Of a DNA stretch of 64,000 nucleotides, positions 8,397 through 15,830 are shown in pieces (positions within the stretch are counted from its first letter, which is position 1; each line of letters starts with the position of its first letter). Position numbers and translations under genes: made by a program. The notes under the pieces were generated by a model, which saw nothing but the letters and a program-made list of their open reading frames with translations, did not search any database and was not told the DNA's origin. The stretch is from Streptomyces sp. NBC_01669 (lineage in GTDB: Bacteria > Actinomycetota > Actinomycetes > Streptomycetales > Streptomycetaceae): NCBI RefSeq assembly GCF_026339735.1, contig NZ_JAPEQG010000001.1, positions 1,488,001-1,552,000 of the forward strand. The letters are read 5' to 3'.

Positions 8397-8498
8397 AGCA
8401 GGCATGGATATCAAGTCTTGGACACTATAGGTGCGGTTCATGCATGGTGAATGACGTCGGCCCGCAAGGGCGGCCGGCCACCCGAGGGGAGTGAACGA

Positions 8499-9113
8499 AT
8501 GCACCATCTGTCAGCCGGCATCGCGCATTTCCGCCGTGCCGTGTTTCCCGCCAAGCAGCAGCTTTTCGCCCACCTGGCCACGCATCACCGGCCTGAGACG
8601 CTGTTCATCGGCTGCTCCGACGCCCGGGTGACTCCCGAGCTCATCACGCAGAGCGAACCGGGCGAGCTGTTCGTCATCCGGACCGCGGGCAATCTGGTTC
8701 CCGCCTACGCGCCTGGCGCGGACGGTGTCGCAGCGAGCATCGAGTACGCCGTTGCCGTACTCGGTGTGACCGACATCGTCGTGTGCGGTCACTCGGCCTG
8801 CGGTGCGATGACCGCCCTGGCCGAGGGGCACGACCTGAGCGCGGCCCCGGTGATCGCGGACTGGCTGCGGCATGCGGACGCGGCCCGCGCCAGGGCTCGG
8901 GCGACCGCGGCTCCCGCCGCATCGGCCGAGTCCAGGGTGACCACCCTCGTACGCGCGAATGTGGTCGCCCAGCTGCAGAACCTGCGCACCCACCCCTCGG
9001 TGGCCCGCGCGCTCGCCGAGCAGCAACTCTCGCTGCATGGCTGGATGTTCGACATCGCGTCCGGGTCGGTCGAGACGCTCGACGACGTCGATCGCGCCTC
9101 CGCGGCGGCCTGA
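8499..9113 (+). CDS. cynT: Beta-class carbonic anhydrase, CynT type
   Basis: The 204-residue enzyme interconverts CO2 and bicarbonate. Zinc and active-site residues are visible at C39, D41, R43 (GCSDARVTPE), H98 and C101 (CGHSACGAM), the same numbers as recalled for E. coli CynT. I chose ATG at 8499 with an upstream GAGGGGAG; a longer frame from 8451 lacks conservation. Located 78 bp before cyanase, it should retain bicarbonate, which cyanase consumes with cyanate, and so prevent CO2 loss during cyanate breakdown. The C-terminal residues are alanine-rich and slightly shorter than the E. coli protein. Confidence 0.92.
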   Translation: MHHLSAGIAHFRRAVFPAKQQLFAHLATHHRPETLFIGCSDARVTPELITQSEPGELFVIRTAGNLVPAYAPGADGVAASIEYAVAVLGVTDIVVCGHSACGAMTALAEGHDLSAAPVIADWLRHADAARARARATAAPAASAESRVTTLVRANVVAQLQNLRTHPSVARALAEQQLSLHGWMFDIASGSVETLDDVDRASAAA

Positions 9114-9191
9114 CGCCCGGCCGGTCCGTTCCCGCTCTCCCCCTCACCTGCCGCGCCTCCCCCGGGCCGGCGCCTAGGAAAGGAAACCCTC

Positions 9192-9662
9192 ATGATTCAC
9201 GCCCAGTTCTCCCCCACCGCCCGTGAGGCCGTGTCCGTGGCCGCTGTTGCGGCCAAGACCAGCAAGGACCTGACGTGGCAGGAGATCGCCGACGCGGCCG
9301 GTCTGTCCGTGGCCTTCGTGACGGCCGCCGTACTGGGCCAGCACGCGCTGCCCGAGGACTCCGCCAAGGCGGTCGGCAAGCTCCTCGACCTCGACGAGGA
9401 CGCGGTGCTGCTCCTGCAGACCATCCCGACCCGTGGCTCCATCCCCGGCGGCATCCCGACCGACCCGACGATCTACCGCTTCTACGAGATGCTCCAGGTC
9501 TACGGCACCACCCTCAAGGCCCTGGTCCACGAGCAGTTCGGCGACGGCATCATCAGCGCGATCAACTTCAAGCTCGACGTGAAGAAGGTCGCCGACCCCG
9601 AGGGCGGCGAGCGGGCCGTCATCACCCTGGACGGTAAGTACCTGCCGACCAAGCCTTTCTGA
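9192..9662 (+). CDS. cynS: Cyanate hydratase (cyanase)
   Basis: Cyanase converts cyanate plus bicarbonate to carbamate and CO2, carbamate then giving ammonia and CO2. The protein is 156 residues, the family length, with a helix-turn-helix-like N-terminal half and the C-terminal catalytic domain. The catalytic triad is present as R96, E99 (YRFYEM) and S122 (GDGIISAIN), matching E. coli numbering. An AGGAAAGGAAA ribosome site precedes the ATG. It follows cynT in a probable two-gene operon. In this neighbourhood a relevant internal cyanate source is spontaneous decomposition of carbamoyl phosphate made by the FdrA/DUF1116/DUF2877 system. Confidence 0.96.
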   Translation: MIHAQFSPTAREAVSVAAVAAKTSKDLTWQEIADAAGLSVAFVTAAVLGQHALPEDSAKAVGKLLDLDEDAVLLLQTIPTRGSIPGGIPTDPTIYRFYEMLQVYGTTLKALVHEQFGDGIISAINFKLDVKKVADPEGGERAVITLDGKYLPTKPF

Positions 9663-9727
9663 CCATAGGTCGGTGACGGCGTACGTCAGGGTTCGACCAC
9701 CGGCGCACGCCGAAGGCCCCATGACGG

Positions 9728-9759
9728 CGGTGGGCCGCAGCACCCCTCCCGGCCCACCG
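9728..9759. terminator. Terminator-like hairpin after cynS
   Basis: CGGTGGGCCG (9728-9737) pairs perfectly with CGGCCCACCG (9750-9759) around a 12-nt loop, 65 bp past the cyanase stop. No T-run follows. Confidence 0.55.
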
Positions 9760-9836
9760 TCTCCCCCTTGCTTCCGTGAAGCACCACCCCGAAGCACCAC
9801 CCGCCCCACAGCCGAGAGGCAGTCCCGGAGGACCCC

Positions 9837-10334
9837 ATGGACTTCGCGCAGCGCACCATCGAGCTCGCCCGCCAGAACGTCGAAGAGGGCGGACGCCCCT
9901 TCGCCACCGTCATCGTCAAGGACGGAAAGATCCTCGCCGAGAGCGGAAACAAGGTCGCGCAGACCTCCGACCCAACCGCACACGCGGAGATCCTCGCCAT
10001 CCGCGAGGCCTGCACCAGGCTCGGCACCGAGCACCTGACCGGCAGCACGATCTACGTGCTCGCCCACCCATGCCCCATGTGCCTGGGCTCGCTGTACTAC
10101 TGCTCGCCGGACGAGGTCGTCTTCCTGACCACCCGCGACGCCTACGAGCCGCACTACGTGGACGACCGGAAGTACTTCGAGCTCGACACCTTCTACGGCG
10201 AGTTCGCCCGCGACTACACCGAGCGCCGACTGCCGATGCGGTACGACCCGCAGGACTCCGCCGTCGACGTCTACCGGCTGTGGCAGAAGCACAACGGCGG
10301 CAGTCGACGGATCGAGGGCGCACCCACCGCCTGA
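9837..10334 (+). CDS. guaD: GuaD-like nucleobase deaminase (CDA fold)
   Basis: The 165-residue protein has the zinc-deaminase signature TAHAEI (His ligand and catalytic Glu) and PCPMCLG (two Cys ligands), and its overall length and C-terminal part resemble small bacterial guanine deaminases such as Bacillus GuaD. The family deaminates guanine to xanthine, and relatives act on other amino-substituted rings. ATG at 9837 follows GGAGGACCCC. It stands after the cyn operon, before a lipoprotein gene, in an island with a nucleobase-type permease and two amidohydrolases, so a ring-deamination step feeding this pathway is plausible. The exact substrate cannot be deduced, and the guaD symbol is by homology only. 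Confidence 0.78.
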   Translation: MDFAQRTIELARQNVEEGGRPFATVIVKDGKILAESGNKVAQTSDPTAHAEILAIREACTRLGTEHLTGSTIYVLAHPCPMCLGSLYYCSPDEVVFLTTRDAYEPHYVDDRKYFELDTFYGEFARDYTERRLPMRYDPQDSAVDVYRLWQKHNGGSRRIEGAPTA

Positions 10335-10362
10335 ACGATTTGGTCAACCACCACAGCGCCGT

Positions 10363-10412
10363 CCGCCCCGCCGGCGGGGCGGTCCCGCCCTGACTGCCCG
10401 GAGGGACCGCCC
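10363..10412. terminator. Palindromic hairpins in the 323-bp gap after the deaminase
   Basis: CCGCCCCGCC and its complement form a perfect 20-bp palindrome at 10363-10382, and GGGCGGTCCC (10377-10386) can alternatively pair with GGGACCGCCC (10403-10412). Either would terminate the deaminase transcript. The rest of 10335-10657 shows no gene or repeat that I recognise and presumably carries the promoter of the lipoprotein. Confidence 0.55.
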
Positions 10413-10657
10413 CCTGCGAGCGAGTCGCGGAACGATGAGCGCCCACGTCCCCCGCATCAACCGATCGGCTGACCCGCGGGTCGTCCCCACGTCCCCTCAT
10501 CTCCAACCGGTTCAGCGACGACGGAGGCCTATGCGCGGACCGAGCATGGACCGTACTGCCCCTCGCACCCACGCCCCGGTCACCGAAGCACTCCGCCACC
10601 CCAGCTCCAAGGACGTCACCCACCACAGCTCCCCCACCGCACCGAAAGAGGAACCCC

Positions 10658-11449
10658 ATGGCCTCTCTGGGCCGCACCACCCGCCTGTTCGTCTCCCTCG
10701 CCGGCCTGGCCGTACTCGCGACCGCGTGCAGCACGCAGTCCGACGGTGACGCCTCCGCCCGGCAGAAACCGTCGGCGGGCAGGACCGACTCCGCATCCCC
10801 CAAGGACAAGGTCGAACGCTCGGCCTCCCCCAAGCGTTCGGCCGCCGACCCGGCCGCGAGCCGGGACCTGCTCGAAGGCGCACGTTCCGGTGACGCCGAC
10901 GCCATACGCAGCGCGATCAAGCGGGGCGCGGACCTGGAGACGCGCGACAGCGACCGTCGCACCCCGCTGCTCCTCGCGGCCACCGGCGACCATGTGGAGG
11001 CGGCCGAGGTACTCGTCGAGGCGGGCGCGGACCCCGATGCCCTGGACCGGCAGCACGACACCCCCTGGCTGGTGACCGGAGTGAGCGGCAGCGCCGCCAT
11101 GGCCCGCACCCTGGCGAAGGCCGACCCCGACTACACCATCGTCAACCGGTACGGCGGCACGTCCCTCATCCCGGCCGGCGAGCACGGTCACGTCGACTAC
11201 ATCCGGGAGGTCACCACCAACCCGGACATCGACGTCGACGTCGACGTCAACCATGTCAACAACCTCGGCTGGACCGCCCTCCTGGAGGCCGTCATCCTCG
11301 GCGACGGCGGAGAGGACCACCAGGAGTCCGTGAAGCTCCTCCTGGACGGAGGCGCGGACAGGTCCATCGCGGACAAGTCCGGCACGACGGCGCTCGAGCA
11401 CGCCGAGGAGCGCGGCTACGACGAGATCGCCCGACTGCTGCGCAAGTGA
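10658..11449 (+). CDS. Ankyrin-repeat lipoprotein
   Basis: The 263-residue protein begins with a signal peptide ending in a lipobox-like LATAC (Cys about 24), so it should be lipid-anchored outside the membrane. A charged, Ser/Lys/Asp-rich linker (to about residue 65) leads to four or five ankyrin repeats, seen as repeated 'DxxxRTPLLLAATGDHVEAAEVLVEAGAD'-like periodicity. Ankyrin repeats mediate protein contacts; such proteins in streptomycetes are often linked to catalase or stress functions, but no partner is obvious here. A GACGTC hexamer is repeated at 11231-11248 inside the coding sequence. ATG follows GAGGAA. It is convergent with the broken amidohydrolase. Confidence 0.8.
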   Translation: MASLGRTTRLFVSLAGLAVLATACSTQSDGDASARQKPSAGRTDSASPKDKVERSASPKRSAADPAASRDLLEGARSGDADAIRSAIKRGADLETRDSDRRTPLLLAATGDHVEAAEVLVEAGADPDALDRQHDTPWLVTGVSGSAAMARTLAKADPDYTIVNRYGGTSLIPAGEHGHVDYIREVTTNPDIDVDVDVNHVNNLGWTALLEAVILGDGGEDHQESVKLLLDGGADRSIADKSGTTALEHAEERGYDEIARLLRK

Positions 11450-11473
11450 CGCACCGCCTGCCGCAGCATGCGA

Positions 11474-12739
11474 CTACAGACGGTCTTGGACCAGCTTTCC
11501 GTCGCGGGCGACGACCCGGCCGCCATGGACGACCAGGTCACGGGTGGGCATGTCCACCACGACCTGCGGCAGCCCTTCTCCGCGTACGAGGATGAAGTCG
11601 GCCGGCGAGCCGGGCCGCAGGTCGGCCCGGTCCAGACCCATCACCTCGGCGCCGCCGTACGCGCCCGCCTCGAAGCAGTCCGTCAGCTCCTGGTCCAGGC
11701 GCACGCCGGTCACCCAGCCCAGGATGTGCGCACGGTGCAGCATGTCGGCGTTCCCGAACGGGCTCCACGAGTCGCGCACCCCGTCCGAGCCCAGACCGAC
11801 CCGTACACCGTGCTCACGGAGCTTGGCGACCGGCAGCACCAGCGACGCACTCGGCGCGACAGTCGTCAGCGAGATGTCGAGGTCGGCCAAGTCCTTTGCA
11901 ATACCTGTCAGTTCACTGTCGGACAGGGACGGCAGGCAGAAAACATGGCTGACGGTGACCCTGCCGCGCAGGGACAGCGCCCGGGTGCGGTCGATGATGC
12001 CGCGCAGGACCGGCATGCCCTTGTCGCCGCGGTCATGGAGGTGGATGTCCACCCCGACGCCGTAGCGGTCGGCGAGACCGAAGACCAGGTCCAGCTGCTC
12101 GTCCATGGCGTTGTCGAAGCTGATCGGGTCGATGCCGCCGATGAAGTCCACGACCCCGCTGCGGACCGCCTCCTTGAGCAGGTCCGCGGTACCCGGTGTG
12201 CGGATGACACCGTGCTGCGGGAACGCCACCGTCTACACATCCAGGGCATGCTTCAGGCGCTCACGAGCCTCGGCGAGCCCTTCCACGCACGCCAGCCCGT
12301 AGGCCGGGGCGACATCCGCGTGCGCACGCATCGCACGGGTGCCTCGAGTCACCGCGTGGGCCATCAGGCCGTACGCCCGCTCCCCCACCGGACGCCGCTG
12401 GCTGCGGAACAACTCCGCGTCCTGCTCGGCAAGTTCGGCGATCGAACCGGCCGGTTTGCGCGACACCCACTCACCACCCCATGTCGTCTTGTCCGGGTGA
12501 ATGTGCGCATCCACCAAGGACGGCAGGGCGATCCGGCCGTCACCGTCGATCACATCGGCCCCCGCAGGAGCCGCACCCTCGCCGATCCGGCCGTCGACCA
12601 CGACCAGATCCACCGGCTCGCGCGCCCCGAAGGGCCGCACATTGCGGAAGACCACGTCCCTCAGCGGTCTTGTCCCGGCGTCGGCGCGAGCCGATGTGGA
12701 TGCCGTGGACGGGTCGGCCGCTGAGGTACGGGACGTCAT
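11474..12739 (-). pseudogene. YahJ-like metal-dependent amidohydrolase, broken by in-frame TAG
   Basis: The N-terminal part (12739 to 12236) carries the metal-site LVDAHIHPDKT and the C-terminal part (12232 to 11477) begins at VAFPQHG and carries DIHLHD, SHVF and GLGSDGVRD. Both resemble E. coli YahJ, a cytosine-deaminase-like amidohydrolase of the yah operon. The two halves are in the same frame, separated only by TAG at 12233-12235, most simply explained as a CAG to TAG change. Full length would be about 421 residues. A GTG at 12227-12229 could restart the second half, but neither half has a complete metal centre. It lies 38 bp after the Tat amidohydrolase. Sequencing error or readthrough are alternatives. 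Confidence 0.8.
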
Positions 12740-12777
12740 GTGCGAGGACTCCTTGGGGTCGAGTGAGTGCAGCGGGG

Positions 12778-14049
12778 TCAGAGCGGGAGGCCCTGTCGGA
12801 CGACGCGGACCGGCGTCTTGAGAAGGGACACATCCTTGTGCGGGTCACCGGACAGGAGGACGGCATCACCGCTGAATCCGGGGGCCAGCCGGCCCAGGGT
12901 CCGCTCCTGGCCGAGGAGTCGGGCAGCGGACGTGGTCGCCGTACGGATGGCGTCCAGCGCGGACAGGCCGGACTCCTTCATCAGCTCCACCTCCCGGCCG
13001 ATGGGGCGGACCCGGCCGCCGGAGGAGTCGGTGCCTGCCGCCAGCGGTACGCCCATCTCGTGCGCGTCAAGCACGGCACGCTTGAGTACGGGCAGGTAGG
13101 TGCGCCCGCGCTCGGCCAGGATCGGGTTGTCGGAGTCGGCGAGCCCGGCGATGGCCGTGAGGGTGGGGGTGAAGTACGTGCCCCGGCGGCGCATTTCGTG
13201 GAGCGTGTGCTCCCCGACGAAGACGCCGTGCTCCAGGGAGCGGATGCCCGCGGTCACGGCGTCGTGGCAGCCCTGGCGGCTATAGCTGTGGCAGAGGACA
13301 CCCTTGCCGCCACGCCGTGCGGCGGACACGATCTCGGACAGCTGCTCGTACGAGTACACCTGTGCGAGCGGGTCCTGCTCGGGCAGGCCGGCGCGTTCGT
13401 TGACGCGGGTCTTGATCACGTCGGCGCCACGGGAGAGGTTCACCTCGACCACGCGGCGCAGCGCCTCGGCCGACCGCACGCCGTCCTTCAGGCGGGCCAG
13501 GGGGGTGAGGTCCGGGTCGGCGAGAATCGTGTCGCCGAGGTCGGGCGTGACGAAGACGCCCGCGGCGCTGAGCCTGGGCGCCGATTCAGGCAGCCGACGG
13601 GCCAACTCCCGTACGGCGATGTCCTGGTAGAAGTTGGTGGAGCCACTGCGTGCGCTGGTCGCGCCCTGGCGGACTGCGTCCCGTGCCTCGGCGACGGTGT
13701 TGATGTGGATGTGCGCGTCCACCAGACCGGGCAGCACCCAGCGACCCTGTGCGTCGAGGCGCGGCAGGCCGTCCGGCGTGTCCACACGACCGCGGGCCCC
13801 GGCTGCACGTACCACTCCGCCGCGGATCACGACGACCGCGTCCTCGGTGACCTCACCGGTCTTCGGGTCGAGCAGCGTGCCGCCCTCGATGATCAGGTCC
13901 CCGGTGCGCTGGGCGCCCTTCGGGGTGGCACCCAAGGCCTGGGGCGCGGCACTGAGCGCGGCGGCGGTGCCGGCCAGGGCGGCGGCACCGGCCAGCACTC
14001 CGCGACGGGTGACCCGGCTCGAGGGGGGTGGGACTGACTCGACACACAT
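12778..14049 (-). CDS. Tat-exported amidohydrolase (imidazolonepropionase/prolidase-like)
   Basis: This 423-residue protein starts with a twin-arginine signal (SSRVTRRGVLAG, then an Ala-rich hydrophobic stretch), so it is probably folded and exported or lipidless in the periplasmic space. The amidohydrolase barrel shows DAHIH (first metal pair), GVLCHSYSRQG, SLEHGVF and AGTDSSGG (last Asp ligand). Relatives cleave imidazolone, dipeptide or cyclic amide bonds; the substrate is unknown. I chose ATG 14047-14049 because an AGGAG precedes it and the Tat signal begins there. Two GntR-type palindromes lie 42 and about 130 bp upstream, placing it and the YahJ-like gene behind it in the GntR regulon. 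Confidence 0.83.
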   Translation of the reverse strand: MCVESVPPPSSRVTRRGVLAGAAALAGTAAALSAAPQALGATPKGAQRTGDLIIEGGTLLDPKTGEVTEDAVVVIRGGVVRAAGARGRVDTPDGLPRLDAQGRWVLPGLVDAHIHINTVAEARDAVRQGATSARSGSTNFYQDIAVRELARRLPESAPRLSAAGVFVTPDLGDTILADPDLTPLARLKDGVRSAEALRRVVEVNLSRGADVIKTRVNERAGLPEQDPLAQVYSYEQLSEIVSAARRGGKGVLCHSYSRQGCHDAVTAGIRSLEHGVFVGEHTLHEMRRRGTYFTPTLTAIAGLADSDNPILAERGRTYLPVLKRAVLDAHEMGVPLAAGTDSSGGRVRPIGREVELMKESGLSALDAIRTATTSAARLLGQERTLGRLAPGFSGDAVLLSGDPHKDVSLLKTPVRVVRQGLPL

Positions 14050-14090
14050 GGCGGACTCCTGGGCGTTTGATACCTGCCTCCGGCCCACTT

Positions 14091-14103
14091 TTTGTATACC
14101 AAA
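14091..14103. promoter_or_regulatory. GntR-type operator, site 3
   Basis: TTTGTATACCAAA differs at one position from the TTGGTATACCAA consensus of sites 1, 2 and 4 and lies 42 bp upstream of the Tat amidohydrolase start. Confidence 0.65.
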
Positions 14104-14177
14104 TGAGTGAGACAGACAAGATCCCGTCCCACCAATCCCGAATAATCCACGCATTGACACCTTCGATGGGGCCGGTC

Positions 14178-14189
14178 TTGGTATACCCA
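14178..14189. promoter_or_regulatory. GntR-type operator, site 4
   Basis: TTGGTATACCCA keeps the GGTATACC core and lies 75 bp beyond site 3, upstream of the same amidohydrolase. It is enclosed by a CTTCGA / TCGAAG inverted pair (14161-14166, 14192-14197). Two sites at one promoter suggest cooperative binding or looping. Confidence 0.6.
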
Positions 14190-14213
14190 ACTCGAAGGTG
14201 AGCGAACGCGAGC

Positions 14214-14584
14214 TCACCGCGCCTCGTGGATGACGTTCTTGCTCAGCACGAAGCGCGCGCCCTTCACGCCGTTCACCATCTTTGTGGCCCTCAGGTCCCC
14301 GGCGACGCTCAGCAGGGAGCAGGACTCCCGCCGGGACAGTCCCCAGCAGCGCAATTCAGACGCGCATCGCATGGTCGAACACTCGCCCGCGGCAGGCCGC
14401 ACGATTCGATCACCGTCACGCGGGTGGGTGCATTCGGGCGTTCCGACAACGCAGCGAGGTGCCGCAGCTGTCGTCGTGCGCCCGCCGGGGATCACGGGGC
14501 AGCCCTTGCTGATCGCTTCAGAATGAGGGCGCGGGCGGCGGAGGCAGATGAGGCTGCAGGCCAGTTCGAGCAGGACCGTGGATG
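14214..14584 (-). other. Unassigned remnant-like stretch
   Basis: A minus-strand frame ends here with a short protein-like tail (GDLRATKMVNGVKGARF, then a stop at 14214), which reads like the C-terminus of a lost gene, but I cannot name the family. Upstream of it the frame is low-complexity. The stretch belongs to the 14.2-15.3 kb zone of gene fragments. Confidence 0.3.
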
Positions 14585-14700
14585 TCCGGGTCCTCACGTA
14601 GGGCAGCGGCGACCAGGCCTCCGAGGGCCTCGCGCGGTACGTCGCCGCCGCTCACCAACCGGTCGAAGACCAGTCCGTCGACGCAGGTCAGCAGGGTGTG
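14585..14700 (-). pseudogene. TetR-family regulator, C-terminal remnant
   Basis: Read on the minus strand, about 40 residues (TLLTCVDGLVFDRL, then SGGDVPREALGGLVAAAL) match the C-terminal helix of TetR-family regulators. The DNA-binding domain and most of the ligand domain are missing. The fragment abuts the FAD-monooxygenase remnant at 14702 head to head, an arrangement normal for intact TetR/monooxygenase pairs, so one deletion probably removed both 5' parts. Confidence 0.5.
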
Positions 14701-14701
14701 A

Positions 14702-14920
14702 GTGCGATTCGAAGCCGCGCTCGCCCGCTACGACGCCGAGCGCCGACCGCGCAGCCAGGCAGTCGCGCGGGCCGCCCGGCAGGCCGGGCGGATGGGCCAG
14801 CAGCTCTCCCACCCACTGGCCGTCGCCCTGCGGAACACGGCAATGAGGCTGACACCCTCCCACCTCGCAACCCGCATGATCCTTCGTCACCACGCCTGGG
14901 CCCCACCACAGCTGAACTGA
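14702..14920 (+). pseudogene. FAD-dependent monooxygenase, C-terminal remnant
   Basis: About 72 residues (ALARYDAERRPRSQAVARAA, then a HPLAVALRNTAMRL segment) match the C-terminal end of PHBH-type FAD monooxygenases, in which YDAERRPR follows the FAD site. The Rossmann and substrate domains are gone. It ends at TGA 14918-14920. Not expected to be functional. Confidence 0.55.
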
Positions 14921-15017
14921 TCCGATTCGCCCCCTCCAATTCACCACCAGACACCTTGCGGGACAAAGTCGAGCTGCGGGTCCTGCCCCTGGAGGACTCG
15001 GTGGGCGGGGTGTCCGC

Positions 15018-15180
15018 GTGCGTGCTGATCTTGTTCCGGACGACCTGGGGGAGCGGGTGGCGCCACTGTTGCCACCCTCGCCTGAACGGCGCCACCGCTA
15101 CCCCGGGCGACTGCGCGTTCCCGACCGAGCAGCCCTCGCCGGCGTCATGTACGTGCTGCGGACCGATGTCGCCCGACGCG
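15018..15180 (+). mobile_element. IS5-type transposase N-terminal fragment
   Basis: About 54 residues match the N-terminal domain of IS5/IS1182-like transposases of streptomycetes (LVPDDLGERVAPLLPP, RHRYPGR, DRAALAGVMYVLRT). The catalytic DDE domain is absent and the frame runs straight into an unrelated dehydrogenase tail at about 15180, so this is a truncated insertion-sequence scar. No terminal inverted repeats were identified. Confidence 0.6.
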
Positions 15181-15323
15181 ACGGCCAGCGGGCCGCGGAG
15201 TTCATTGAGGGCGTGTCCGGGACTCCGTCGGCGCATCTGCCGTACGCGGATCTCGCGGTGACGCTTCTGGACGAGGCCGAGAAGCCGACGCTCCACCGCA
15301 GGCGGGTGTCCGTCTTCAACTGA
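15181..15323 (+). pseudogene. NAD(P)-binding oxidoreductase, C-terminal remnant
   Basis: The last 45 or so residues of the same frame (SAHLPYADLAVTLLDEAEKP and a short tail) resemble the C-terminus of NmrA/SDR-type NAD(P)H-binding proteins. It is fused in frame to the transposase fragment, showing an IS-associated deletion that removed the 5' part of the gene. Confidence 0.4.
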
Positions 15324-15341
15324 GCCGGGCACGGGCAGCCG

Positions 15342-15800
15342 TCAGTCGACGAAGACCGCTGTCTCGTAGACCCAGGCACCCTCGTGCCGGACGAACCGGC
15401 TCTTCTCATGGAGCGAGTCCGGTCGGCCGTGGTCCATGTAGTGGGCGCGGAAGGTGACCGTGCCCGTGGTGTGGAACGCGCTGCCGTCCGTCGTCTCCAG
15501 GATCTCCAGGCGCACCCAGCGCATGCCGGGATCGAAGTCGAGGACGGGCGGCCGGGTGTCCGGGTGCCAGGTGCGGAGGAGATACGCCGCGTCCTGGACG
15601 ACGAAGGCGGCGTACCGCGAACGCATCAGCGCCTCGCAGGTCGGCGCGGCGGCGGTCCCTGCGTGAAACCGTCCGCAGCAGTCCGCGTACGTGGCGGGCA
15701 GGCCGCACGGGCACGGCGAAGCCGGAGTGATCGAGCTCTCCGGGGCGGTCCGGGTGCTTGCGGCGGAGGGCTGCCGGGGGCGTGTGCTGCGTCGGGACAT
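15342..15800 (-). CDS. YchJ family protein (SEC-C type zinc motif)
   Basis: This 152-residue protein belongs to the UPF0225/YchJ family. After a Ser/Thr/Arg-rich N-terminus it has the cysteine motif PCPCGLPATYADCCGRFH (about residues 29-46), a zinc-binding SEC-C-like knuckle, then an NTF2-like fold seen as ALMRSRYAAF, YLLRTWHP and HYMDHGRPDSLHEKSRF. The function of the family is unknown. It is convergent with the graveyard fragments and lies 30 bp downstream of the AraC-type regulator, so the two may be co-transcribed. Confidence 0.9.
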   Translation of the reverse strand: MSRRSTRPRQPSAASTRTAPESSITPASPCPCGLPATYADCCGRFHAGTAAAPTCEALMRSRYAAFVVQDAAYLLRTWHPDTRPPVLDFDPGMRWVRLEILETTDGSAFHTTGTVTFRAHYMDHGRPDSLHEKSRFVRHEGAWVYETAVFVD

Positions 15801-15830
15801 GCGTCCATTGTGACCTGCGGCGGGACCGGG

